A stretch of 13,967 nucleotides of DNA from positions 1 through 13,967 of the forward strand of contig CAYOLJ010000023.1 of the NCBI GenBank assembly GCA_964404805.1. Reading direction: 5' to 3'. The notes beneath the pieces are model-generated. The model ran no database searches, was not told the origin of the DNA, and saw nothing but the letters and a program-made list of their open reading frames with translations. The position numbers were made by a program, and so were the translations under genes. This DNA is from Peribacter sp964404805. Its GTDB lineage: Bacteria > Patescibacteriota > Gracilibacteria > Peribacterales > Peribacteraceae. The first letter of the stretch is position 1, and every line of letters begins with the position of its first letter. Positions 1 through 6,221 of this stretch are shown here, in pieces.

Positions 1-62
1 AAGATCTCAAGCAGCAGGGGCCAATGTTCCATGTCATCCTAAGAGGAAAACAGTCTTCCTAA
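1..62 (+). CDS. infC: Translation initiation factor IF-3, C-terminal end (partial)
   Basis: An open frame enters from the left edge. Read from base 3 it encodes DLKQQGPMFHVILRGKQSS and stops with TAA at 60-62. The short hydrophobic strand (MFHVIL) just before a basic end resembles the last strand of the IF-3 C-terminal domain. IF-3 binds the 30S subunit and checks start-codon selection. The identification rests mainly on position: infC directly precedes rpmI and rplT in very many bacteria, as here. Only about 20 residues are visible, so sequence evidence alone is thin. About 120 nt separate this stop from rpmI, with a probable internal promoter in the gap. Confidence 0.62.
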   Translation, partial: DLKQQGPMFHVILRGKQSS

Positions 63-109
63 ACCTTTTTAAGAGACTTGTACATTATTGTGAATTCCGG
101 GTATTTTGC

Positions 110-139
110 TTGGTAAGAGGCTTATTCTCTTGCTACACT
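110..139 (+). promoter_or_regulatory. Probable promoter of rpmI-rplT
   Basis: TTGGTA at 110-115 is followed after 18 nt by TACACT at 134-139, which is preceded by TGC (an extended -10 pattern). It lies between the infC stop and rpmI, leaving a leader of about 40 nt. The same TGCTACACT string occurs just before trmD, which supports it as a real -10 type in this genome. Start site not known. Confidence 0.5.
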
Positions 140-185
140 TCGCCGTCTTTCCTGTTTTCACGTGCTTCGAGTTCTCTCAGTATAA

Positions 186-380
186 ATGCCTAAGCTCAAA
201 TCTCATAGCGGCGCCAAGAAGCGAGTTTTCCGTACTGGCAAAGGTAAAATCGCCTTCAAGCGGCGCGGTCGCGGTCACCTGCTGCAGCAGAAGAGCAAGC
301 GTCAGAAGAGTCTGCAGCGCACACTCGTGGCTCATCCTGTGAATAAGCGCATGCTTTCCTCTCTCGCTCCCTACGCCTAA
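186..380 (+). CDS. rpmI: Large ribosomal subunit protein bL35
   Basis: A 64-residue, very basic protein starting MPKLKSHSGAKKRV, the typical bL35 opening (MPKxKTHxGAxKR). The middle has the expected G-K-x-K and GHLLQQKSKRQK basic stretch, and the end (KRMLSSLAPYA) matches the usual xRxLLPY ending. Length is normal for the family (about 64-66). It is a structural component of the 50S subunit. The start is the only sensible one, because it gives the conserved N-terminus; no Shine-Dalgarno sequence precedes it (upstream bases are ctctcagtata). Gene order infC-rpmI-rplT is the classical arrangement, and rplT follows after 5 nt. In other bacteria L20 represses this operon through a structured leader; I see no convincing equivalent in the short leader here. 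Confidence 0.97.
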   Translation: MPKLKSHSGAKKRVFRTGKGKIAFKRRGRGHLLQQKSKRQKSLQRTLVAHPVNKRMLSSLAPYA

Positions 381-385
381 CTTCT

Positions 386-733
386 ATGCGTGTTAAACGT
401 GGTATCGTTCGGCATCGTCGTCACAAGAAGATTCGTGCCCTTGCCAAGGGGTATCGAGGCGTGCGCCGCACCACATTTAAGGGTGCGAATGAGGCAGTGA
501 TTAAGGCGGGGCAACATGCTTACCGTGATCGTCGTAAGAAGAAACGCGTGTTTCGATCGCTCTGGATTGTACGTCTGAATGCGGCATTTCGTGAGCGCGG
601 CCTCAAATATTCTACGGTGATGAATATTCTTATCAAAAAGAAGGTCGCTCTCGATCGTCAGACACTCTCAGAGCTTGCCATTCATGAGCCGTTCGCCTTC
701 GATGCGGTGCTGAAGACGGTGGGAGTGAAATAG
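386..733 (+). CDS. rplT: Large ribosomal subunit protein bL20
   Basis: A 115-residue basic protein that binds 23S rRNA and is essential for early 50S assembly. It starts MRVKRGIVRHRRHKKI, matching the bL20 start (MxRVKRGxxxRxRHKKxLKxAKGYxG), followed by AKGYRGVRR. The globular C-terminal half has the usual ARIxRLNAA-type pattern, seen as WIVRLNAAFRERGLKYS, then helices ending in FDAVLKTV. Length is normal (about 115-120). Only 5 nt separate it from rpmI, so the two are almost certainly cotranscribed and perhaps coupled. No Shine-Dalgarno sequence is visible. About 50 nt after its stop, copy A of the structured repeat begins; its hairpin could also limit readthrough from this operon, although no U-tract follows it. 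Confidence 0.97.
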   Translation: MRVKRGIVRHRRHKKIRALAKGYRGVRRTTFKGANEAVIKAGQHAYRDRRKKKRVFRSLWIVRLNAAFRERGLKYSTVMNILIKKKVALDRQTLSELAIHEPFAFDAVLKTVGVK

Positions 734-782
734 TTTCTTTTATGCAGATATCCCTTTGCTTGTTGCACGAGTTTTTACCTGC

Positions 783-935
783 TTCTTTGTGGGGGGCTAG
801 GGCACCTTGTTCGGTTCCCTAAGCCCCCCACGCCCCCTTTACCCTCCTAACAGTACACCCCGTCAATTCAACGAGTATTTTCCCGTTCGATACTCACACG
901 TACTCAACGGATGTGTGTGTTTTTGTTCTGTTTCT
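783..935. repeat. Structured dispersed repeat, copy A (hairpin plus G-rich motif)
   Basis: This intergenic stretch between rplT and the minus-strand NIF3-like gene matches 8370-8526. Shared pieces, in order: TTCTTTGT (783-790); the hairpin at 789-831; a C-rich block ending TTACCCTCCTAACAGTA (839-855) and ACCCC; a weakly similar middle; and TGTGTTTTTGTTC-TGTTTCT (916-935). The hairpin pairs 789-806 with 813-831 around the loop TTGTTC: 17 base pairs, one bulge (A821) and one mismatch (C803/T816). On the minus strand four G-runs (817-844) fit a G-quadruplex pattern. The end is 3 nt from the stop codon of the minus-strand gene. Function unknown; it encodes no convincing protein. Confidence 0.85.
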
Positions 936-938
936 TCC

Positions 939-1901
939 CTACTTCCTCTTCACTCGTACGAATCCCGCGACATCGATGGTCTTGAGGTTCTTCTCTTCCT
1001 TACTCAGGAGATCGAGCATCAGGTTCATACCGATTGAGTCGGAGGCGATGTGGCTGCATTGGATCATGTTCACATGCTTCTCTTTGGCTTTCTCAAGCGA
1101 TTTCTCGGTAACATGCATCGAGAGGATTGTCCCCACACCGGCAGCAGCCTGCGCTTCGAGAAATTCCTCCGGCCCGTTGGTTCCCCCAGTGAATTCCGTC
1201 GCCACGACTTTACCGGGGCGATTGCTTTTACCACCATTTGCGATGATCGGTGGCACGCCTTTCTTGGCGTAGTACTTGTACTCCGGAATTTCGAGCAGTG
1301 CCGTGAGGATCTCGCCCAGATCATCAAACTCCTTGCTACAGATCGTTTTCTCGATGAGGCGCCAGACCAAGTTGTCGGCGGGCGTGTGCGTATTGAAAGC
1401 AGGGAAATCGAGGAGCTCTGCCACACGCTCAGTGGCGAAGAGGTTGTCGGCATGTACGGCGCGCGCCACGCGATCCATGCGGGGGCGCAGATACCCATCG
1501 CTCTGGTTCACCGGTACGCCTACCAACGCCAGCATGTCTGTCTGCAGGGCCATCACTTTTTCCAGATCACCCAGTGCGCGGCCTTCGGGATGGTGGAGCA
1601 TCAGGGCATCGATCTTCTCGCCGTGTCCGCGAAGACGATCGGCAAGGAGAATTTCTGGCGTCTCGATGTCGATACCGACCATGAGTGTTCTTACGTCTTC
1701 CTCGCCCGTACCGTTGATGATGCGGCTATCGGAGTAGGGGTTCCACAAGCGTTCTTCGTCGAAGTATTCCTTCTCCGCTCCCTCCAGTTTCGCAGCTCTT
1801 TCTTTCTGTTTTTTGAGGAGCTTTTCCACAGCCTTCCGATTGCGGGGATCGGCATCCATGCCATGTTGTATGGCCGAGTGGAAGAGTTTCTTGAGCTTCA
1901 T
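939..1901 (-). CDS. NIF3-like (DUF34) metal-binding protein
   Basis: A 320-residue protein that I assign to the NIF3/DUF34 family, conserved proteins with a two-metal site whose cellular role is still unsettled (some are labelled GTP cyclohydrolase 1 type 2). LMLHHPEG (residues 101-108) fits the family HHP metal motif. FNTHTPADN (169-177) fits the HxPxD segment. Near the end, MIQCSHIASD (279-288) fits the usual GHxxTE element, with D288 in place of the usual Glu. It is longer than the simple ~250-residue members, with an extra basic, coiled N-terminus (residues 1-50) rich in K, E and A. ATG at 1901 has a good promoter upstream (TTGCCG-N17-TAGGAT) and no Shine-Dalgarno sequence. Copy A of the repeat begins 3 nt after its stop. 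A long open frame on the opposite strand is a shadow of its codon use. Confidence 0.82.
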   Translation of the reverse strand: MKLKKLFHSAIQHGMDADPRNRKAVEKLLKKQKERAAKLEGAEKEYFDEERLWNPYSDSRIINGTGEEDVRTLMVGIDIETPEILLADRLRGHGEKIDALMLHHPEGRALGDLEKVMALQTDMLALVGVPVNQSDGYLRPRMDRVARAVHADNLFATERVAELLDFPAFNTHTPADNLVWRLIEKTICSKEFDDLGEILTALLEIPEYKYYAKKGVPPIIANGGKSNRPGKVVATEFTGGTNGPEEFLEAQAAAGVGTILSMHVTEKSLEKAKEKHVNMIQCSHIASDSIGMNLMLDLLSKEEKNLKTIDVAGFVRVKRK

Positions 1902-1913
1902 CTGTGTAAAGGC

Positions 1914-1942
1914 ATCCTATCGACAATACGATATCTCGGCAA
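1914..1942 (-). promoter_or_regulatory. Probable promoter of the NIF3-like gene
   Basis: On the minus strand TTGCCG (1942-1937) is followed after 17 nt by TAGGAT (1919-1914). The ATG at 1901 lies 12 nt beyond the -10 box, so the transcript would start at or only a few bases before the start codon. Spacing is ideal and both boxes keep most consensus positions. Confidence 0.55.
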
Positions 1943-2001
1943 GGAAATGCCTTATTTTGCCGGTTCAGCTGCATATTGATTCCTGCTGGAGTGGATTGCG
2001 G

Positions 2002-2235
2002 CTATCCTCGTGCTTGCAGCGTGAAGCGCACCTGCGTCCCCGATGTCCCTGCAATTTCTTCGAGTGTCTGGCGGACCGTTTCTTCATCATTCCGCCAATA
2101 ATCGGCAATGACCTCATCTTCACGTGCCGACTGAATGACGATGCCCTCGTCCGAGAGGCGCTGTGCCTTTTTTGAATCTTTGTTGATTCTTTCCATGAAC
2201 ATGTCTGCCGGTGCTGCGGAAGTAGCGGTTTCCAT
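2002..2235 (-). CDS. Small protein of unknown function (77 aa)
   Basis: I do not recognise this protein. It is 77 residues, soluble in appearance and acidic, with an Ala-rich N-terminus followed by MFMERINKDSKKAQRLSDEG. Alternating polar and hydrophobic residues suggest a helix (about 14-28), a strand (GIVIQSA), a helix rich in E/D (36-56) and a final strand (TQVRFTLQA). There is no signal peptide or membrane segment. A second Met at residue 12 or 14 could be the true start. Support for it being real: protein-like composition, a TTGACA box upstream and a position as the first gene of a minus-strand pair, about 100 nt before the NIF3-like gene. Competing open frames on both strands here have worse composition (Arg/Ser/His-rich). 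Confidence 0.6.
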   Translation of the reverse strand: METATSAAPADMFMERINKDSKKAQRLSDEGIVIQSAREDEVIADYWRNDEETVRQTLEEIAGTSGTQVRFTLQARG

Positions 2236-2240
2236 ACTCC

Positions 2241-2269
2241 GATTTTCCTCGCAACGGTGCGAGTGTCAA
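2241..2269 (-). promoter_or_regulatory. Possible promoter with palindrome in the spacer
   Basis: On the minus strand a perfect TTGACA (2269-2264) is followed by 17 nt and then AAAATC (2246-2241), a poor -10 box; the gene starts at 2235. The spacer holds a perfect inverted repeat, CTCGCA-ACGG-TGCGAG on the plus strand (2248-2263). It could be an operator for a repressor or simply a small hairpin. The -35 is convincing, the -10 is not. Confidence 0.4.
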
Positions 2270-2319
2270 CATACTTCAAAACCTTCGGTCTTTCCGTTCC
2301 CTGAAAGGGGAATCGTCGG

Positions 2320-2325
2320 TACACT
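2320..2325 (+). promoter_or_regulatory. Possible -10 box of the flavodoxin-kor operon
   Basis: TACACT, the same hexamer seen before rpmI and trmD, lies 17 nt before the GTG at 2343. No good -35 is found at normal spacing; the segment holds a short inverted repeat instead (TTCCC-N6-GGGAA, around 2297-2312). This is the only plausible promoter for the three-gene operon in this gap. Confidence 0.33.
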
Positions 2326-2342
2326 GCACATCTGTTTCCCTT

Positions 2343-2819
2343 GTGTTTGTGGCATTGCTGCACGTCATCTACTCCTCCTCCACCGGCCACACGGAGTACG
2401 TGATTGATACGCTGGTTGCCGAACTCAGTTCCGTTGCACCCAAGCTTACGGTTGAGAAGCAGCGTGCAGAAGAAGCGCAAGCGGAAGATCTGTCCAAGGG
2501 CGATGTGCTCCTGCTGGCATCAGGAACATGGAATACCGGCGGTAGCGAAGGGCAACTTCATCCGCGTATGTATGCCCTCCTCGCCGATCGTGCGAAGGAG
2601 TGTGACCTGCAGAAGAAACCCTGTGTCATCATTGCGCTGGGTGACGAACGGTACTTCTACACCGCGCGCGCCATGGAACACCTCGTACAGTTCGCAATGC
2701 AGCACAACGGACAGTTGGGGGAATCTCTTGTGATTGTGAATGAGCCCTATGGCCAAGAAGAGAAAGTGCAGAAGTGGGCGCAAAAGCTCCTCACCAAGAT
2801 CCCTGCTCTCGCCTCATGA
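2343..2819 (+). CDS. Flavodoxin-family protein
   Basis: A 158-residue FMN-binding electron carrier of the flavodoxin fold. The first strand and phosphate loop are VIYSSSTGHTEYV (residues 9-21), matching the T/S-x-T-G-x-T-E loop that holds the FMN phosphate. LLLASGTWNTGG (55-66) is the second FMN loop, and IALGDERYFY (97-106) matches the third (usually FGLGDxxY). Length fits a short-chain flavodoxin. The start is uncertain: GTG at 2343 puts the first strand close to the N-terminus, as expected; GTG at 2349 is also possible. Its TGA overlaps the ATG of the oxidoreductase alpha gene (ATGA at 2816-2819), which implies translational coupling. Its likely job is to accept electrons from the KorAB enzyme, replacing ferredoxin. 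No ferredoxin gene is present nearby. Confidence 0.85.
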   Translation: MFVALLHVIYSSSTGHTEYVIDTLVAELSSVAPKLTVEKQRAEEAQAEDLSKGDVLLLASGTWNTGGSEGQLHPRMYALLADRAKECDLQKKPCVIIALGDERYFYTARAMEHLVQFAMQHNGQLGESLVIVNEPYGQEEKVQKWAQKLLTKIPALAS

Positions 2820-4573
2820 CACGTCTTGCCATAAAAATTGTCGGCGCGCAGGGGCAGGGAGTGAACTCCGTTGGTGAGATGTGTGCGAAGGGCCTCAAGC
2901 GCAGTGGCTACTGTGTGTTCGGGTATCGCGAGTACATGTCTCTCATCAAGGGTGGACACAGTAGTTACCAACTTGATGTCAGCGCTGATCCTGTTCATAG
3001 CTCTCTGGCAAAGGTGGATCTGGTGGTGACATTCAATCACCACGGCATCGAAAAGAATCTGCGGGACCTCAAGAAGGGGGGCATCCTTCTGCATCAGACG
3101 CCGCAGTGGAAATTCCGTAATGCGGAGGATCAGCAGTATGTGACCGAACAGGGTATTCGCGTCATCGAGATGCCCACCGAAGCGATCCTCAAAAAACTTA
3201 AGGCCAAGCCTATCTTAGGCAACGTGCTCATTACATCCGTGGTGTGGACGCTGCTCGGGCAGCAGCAAGAGCAGCTCCACGAGTTGGTGCGTGAGCAATT
3301 CGGCCACAAGAAGGACCTGCTCGATCTCAACTTCACGTGCATCGCCGAAGGATTTGCAGTGCGCAACGATATCGCTCCTGATGTTTCGCTCCCGCTCCCC
3401 AAACCTGATCCACAATGGAAGAATCACCTGCTTCTCACGGGTAGTCAGTCGATGGGGCTTGGTGTCATTCACGCCGGCTGCCGTCTGTTCGCGGGGTACC
3501 CCATGACGCCCAGTAGCCCCTTACTCACATTCATCGCCGATATGCAGAATGAAACCAAGATGGTGGTGAAGCAGGCAGAGGACGAGATCACCGCGGCACA
3601 GATGATGGTGGGCGCCATGCACATGGGTACGCGCGCTATTACAGCCACGAGCGGTGGAGGATTCGACCTCATGACTGAAACACTCTCACTCACCGGAATC
3701 GCCGAGATACCGGCTGTTTTCGTTTTAGCACAACGTCCCGGGCCCGGAACAGGGCTCCCCACATGGACAGCACAGGGTGATCTACTGTTGGCGGTGTGCA
3801 GTGGGCATGGTGAGTTCCCACGGTTGGTAATGTCAGTGAGTGATGCGCAGGACTGCTACGACCTCATGCCCGAGGCGTTTAACTTTGCGGAGGAATTTCA
3901 GATCCCCGTAATTGTGCTTACTGATAAGCATGCAGCAGAGGCACTCTTCACACAGACTGTGTTCGATCAGAGTGTTGCCAAACTGAAGCGCGGCAAGCTC
4001 GTTTCCGATCCCAAGGTATTGGCGCAACTGTCTTCTGCTGATCGTTACGACACCGCTGCACCGGATGGCATTTCACAGCGGTGGCTACCGGGGAGTGCGG
4101 CTGAGACCTACTGTGCGCAGGGGTACGAGCACGGTCCTGATGGATCGTTCGACGAAGAGCCGGCCAACGCATCTGCGCAGATGGAGAAGCGTCTGAAGAA
4201 AGTGGAAGCCCTCAAGAAGGCCATTCCCGATCCCATCTACGCGGGTGCCAAGAATCCTGAGACGCTCATCATCAGTTGGGGGAGCAACCGTGGCGTCATT
4301 CTGGATGTTCTCGAAGATGTCATGCTCAAGAAGTACAGCATCGGATACCTGCACTACCAGTACCTCTGGCCACTCAAGACGGAGAGTATCGAGATGCTCT
4401 CGCGTACGGCAAAGCGGACAATCTTTGTTGAGTGTAATCATGAAGGGCAACTGGCCTCACTACTCAAGCTCTCGTGCGGTCGCGATACAACGCACAGGAT
4501 TCTCAAGTACGATGGCCGTCCGTTCTTCTACGAAGAGCTACGCGATCGTCTTCTCTCCGTTCTGCAATCATGA
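2816..4573 (+). CDS. korA: 2-oxoacid:acceptor oxidoreductase, fused gamma-alpha subunit
   Basis: A 585-residue subunit of a thiamine-diphosphate 2-oxoacid oxidoreductase, which converts a 2-oxoacid and CoA to acyl-CoA, CO2 and reduced carrier. The gamma domain comes first: IKIVGAQGQGV (6-16), then REYMSLIKGGHSSYQ, the usual ExxSxIRGG region. The alpha (pyrimidine-binding) domain contains YPMTPSSP (228-235; family YPITPSTP), a DEITAA segment with the family Glu, ITATSGGGFDLM, and RPGPGTGLPT. The C-terminal domain II begins near LIISWGSNRG. Length is normal for gamma-alpha fusions. I chose ATG 2816 over an upstream in-frame start because it gives the canonical N-terminus and the ATGA overlap with flavodoxin. 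Its own TGA overlaps the beta gene. Substrate (pyruvate, 2-oxoglutarate or a branched-chain oxoacid) cannot be read from sequence alone. Confidence 0.92.
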   Translation: MTRLAIKIVGAQGQGVNSVGEMCAKGLKRSGYCVFGYREYMSLIKGGHSSYQLDVSADPVHSSLAKVDLVVTFNHHGIEKNLRDLKKGGILLHQTPQWKFRNAEDQQYVTEQGIRVIEMPTEAILKKLKAKPILGNVLITSVVWTLLGQQQEQLHELVREQFGHKKDLLDLNFTCIAEGFAVRNDIAPDVSLPLPKPDPQWKNHLLLTGSQSMGLGVIHAGCRLFAGYPMTPSSPLLTFIADMQNETKMVVKQAEDEITAAQMMVGAMHMGTRAITATSGGGFDLMTETLSLTGIAEIPAVFVLAQRPGPGTGLPTWTAQGDLLLAVCSGHGEFPRLVMSVSDAQDCYDLMPEAFNFAEEFQIPVIVLTDKHAAEALFTQTVFDQSVAKLKRGKLVSDPKVLAQLSSADRYDTAAPDGISQRWLPGSAAETYCAQGYEHGPDGSFDEEPANASAQMEKRLKKVEALKKAIPDPIYAGAKNPETLIISWGSNRGVILDVLEDVMLKKYSIGYLHYQYLWPLKTESIEMLSRTAKRTIFVECNHEGQLASLLKLSCGRDTTHRILKYDGRPFFYEELRDRLLSVLQS

Positions 4574-5457
4574 AGAAGCCTCCTTCTTCCAGCGGCGCAT
4601 CGATGCATGATTACGCATCATTGAATCCCTGTACGTGGTGTGACGGATGCGGCGATTATGGCATCTGGACGGTCGCGAAGCGTGCGCTCGTGGAGCTCAA
4701 GATCGCGCCTTCGCAGGTGCTGCTGTGCTACGACGTGGGCTGCCACGGCAACATGTCTGACAAGCTCCTTGGCTATCGCATGCACGGGCTCCACGGTCGT
4801 GTGATCCCGCTGGCTGCCGGTGCTGCACTGGCGAACCCTGCGATTCCGGTGATCGCCTTTGGCGGCGATGGCGCGAGTTTCTCGGAGGGCGTAGGTCATC
4901 TGGTCCACGCAGTCCGCAGTAACTACCGGATGACGTTTATCATGCACAATAATGCCAACTACGGCCTCACGACGGGTCAGGCGAGTGCGCTTACCTGGCA
5001 GGATCAGAAGATGAATACCTCGCCCAACGGCATTCCCGAAACGACGCTTAATAGCATGGATTTTGTCTTCTCCCTCCAGCCGACATTCGTTGCCCGCGGA
5101 TGGAGCGGTGATATCGCACAGATGACGCGCATTCTCACGGTGGCCATCCGCCATCGTGGATTTGCCTATGTCGATATACTGCAGGCGTGTCCCACTTACA
5201 ACAAATTCGCCACGCACGAGTGGCTGCTTGCGCACTGCTACGATGCTGCTACGGAGGGACATGATTCCAAGGATTTTGCGAAAGCCCGAGCACTCGCCAT
5301 CGATACGCAAAAGCGCGTGGCTACGGGCATTCTCTATCAGACCGAAGATGTGTCCGCATTCCACGAGCGGCTGAAGTCTCGCGAGGGGGTATCGACGACT
5401 CCTATTGAGGAAGTGAGAATCATCGACACTGCACAATGGCTCAAGGCGTTTGAGTGA
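4570..5457 (+). CDS. korB: 2-oxoacid:acceptor oxidoreductase, beta subunit
   Basis: A 295-residue beta subunit that holds thiamine diphosphate and one [4Fe-4S] cluster. Likely cluster cysteines are C21 and C24 (NPCTWCDGCG), C58 (DVGCHGN) and C207 (LQACPTYN), matching the family pattern. The thiamine-Mg motif is AFGGDGASFSEG (96-107; usual GDGDxxxIG), continuing to HNNANYGLTTGQAS (126-139), where the family has NxxYGMTGGQ. No extra ferredoxin domain is present, so one cluster hands electrons to an external carrier. The start at ATG 4570 overlaps the alpha stop (ATGA); a second Met at residue 12 (MHDYASLNP) would also give a normal N-terminus. With the alpha subunit it forms the catalytic complex in the cytosol. 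Confidence 0.92.
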   Translation: MKKPPSSSGASMHDYASLNPCTWCDGCGDYGIWTVAKRALVELKIAPSQVLLCYDVGCHGNMSDKLLGYRMHGLHGRVIPLAAGAALANPAIPVIAFGGDGASFSEGVGHLVHAVRSNYRMTFIMHNNANYGLTTGQASALTWQDQKMNTSPNGIPETTLNSMDFVFSLQPTFVARGWSGDIAQMTRILTVAIRHRGFAYVDILQACPTYNKFATHEWLLAHCYDAATEGHDSKDFAKARALAIDTQKRVATGILYQTEDVSAFHERLKSREGVSTTPIEEVRIIDTAQWLKAFE

Positions 5458-5467
5458 GGTTTTTGCC

Positions 5468-5495
5468 TTGACGTGCCTCTCCGCCTTCTTAGACT
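5468..5495 (+). promoter_or_regulatory. Promoter of the 223-aa gene
   Basis: TTGACG (5468-5473), a 16-nt spacer and TAGACT (5490-5495), ending 18 nt before the ATG at 5514. It is one of the best promoters by consensus in the window. It separates the unknown gene from the kor operon even though only 56 nt lie between them. Confidence 0.6.
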
Positions 5496-5513
5496 GAGAT
5501 TCCACTTTTCCTT

Positions 5514-6185
5514 ATGGATAAGCCATCCGATCAACAGCGAGTCTTACTCGTCGGCCGTGAGCCGGGCAGAATCACGGTTCTGCAAGGGGGTGTACCCGGC
5601 GGTTCCACGCTCGCGGAGTATGTCCGGCAGACCTGTGAACAGATTCTGGCGGTGATCGAGGCCGATAGTCATCTGCCGATAGAGGTGGCTGGACTGGTCC
5701 GGAGTCTCCGCGTCGCATACCTTCATGCAGCGTGGGCCGGAGTCGATGGCGTGCTCATCGCACGTTTTCAGCGCGTCCTTGGTGCGGAATCTGAAGGCAG
5801 TGATGGTATGGAAGCCGAACGTGCCGGAGCCCTGTCTGTAGAATCAATTCTCGAGACACTCTCATCACAAGAGCTGGCCGAACTCTGCCATTTTTGCCTC
5901 ATGGATGCCGAGGCTCTCCTCCATAAGGGTCAAATCTCCGAGTACCAGAGCTCTCGCCTCTACCAGTTGCGCGATGCCTACAACGAAGCGCTTGCCTTGG
6001 AGGCGGAGGAGCGGGGGGATACAGATGATGAAGAGGGGGATATGGAACTGTTTGCCCGATTCAAACTTGTTCTTGGTGAAGTACCACGAAAAGGGGTGCG
6101 TGGGCGTCCGTTCCCGAGGAGTGAACGCGTCAAAGGCGCGGAAACTTCACGGGGAGGATCCACATTCATCGCGCGAAAGCAGTGA
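5514..6185 (+). CDS. Protein of unknown function (223 aa)
   Basis: I do not recognise this protein. The N-terminal part has VLLVGREPGRITVLQGGVPGGS (about 10-31), two strands and a Gly-rich turn that do not match a Walker or Rossmann motif. Residues 33-135 look mostly helical, with LRVAYLHAAWAGVDGVLIARFQRVLG and LSSQELAELCHFCLMDAEALL as amphipathic helices. An acidic segment (about 165-177) follows, and then a basic tail from about residue 193 (RKGVRGRPFPRSERVKG). There is no signal peptide or clear membrane span, so it is probably cytosolic. It has its own promoter and lies 36 nt before trmD, which has a separate -10-like box. Composition and lack of credible competing frames support a real gene. 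The charged tail could bind nucleic acid, but that is a guess. Confidence 0.72.
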   Translation: MDKPSDQQRVLLVGREPGRITVLQGGVPGGSTLAEYVRQTCEQILAVIEADSHLPIEVAGLVRSLRVAYLHAAWAGVDGVLIARFQRVLGAESEGSDGMEAERAGALSVESILETLSSQELAELCHFCLMDAEALLHKGQISEYQSSRLYQLRDAYNEALALEAEERGDTDDEEGDMELFARFKLVLGEVPRKGVRGRPFPRSERVKGAETSRGGSTFIARKQ

Positions 6186-6202
6186 GTACATCGCCATACT
6201 GG

Positions 6203-6211
6203 TGCTACACT
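6203..6211 (+). promoter_or_regulatory. Extended -10 box before trmD
   Basis: TGCTACACT, with TACACT at 6206-6211 and the extended TGn in front, ends 10 nt before the trmD ATG. The same 9-mer stands before rpmI. No good -35 is seen, which is tolerated by extended -10 promoters. A start from here would give an almost leaderless mRNA. Confidence 0.45.
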
Positions 6212-6221
6212 TTCATCCATT

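Noticed and set aside
789..831. The repeat hairpin as a standard rho-independent terminator for rplT
   Set aside because: The stem is strong, but the bases after it on the + strand are C-rich with no T-tract. It may still hinder transcription.
842..851. CCCTCCTAAC in the repeat as an anti-Shine-Dalgarno decoy
   Set aside because: The string resembles the 16S 3' end, but genes here appear not to use Shine-Dalgarno sites and it may only be the complement of the G-rich motif.
807..1037. A short + strand open frame through repeat copy A, with a similar peptide (YPPNS) in copy B
   Set aside because: The similarity follows from the shared DNA. The frames then diverge and continue into antisense of neighbouring genes, so coding is unlikely.
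1050..1979. A 309-codon open frame on the + strand opposite the NIF3-like gene
   Set aside because: It is an antisense shadow: composition is His/Phe/Arg-rich, no family pattern is seen, and the minus-strand frame carries clear NIF3 motifs and a promoter.
4618..5505. A 295-codon open frame on the - strand opposite korB
   Set aside because: Arg/His-rich with no motifs, while korB on the other strand has every family motif. It is a product of codon bias.
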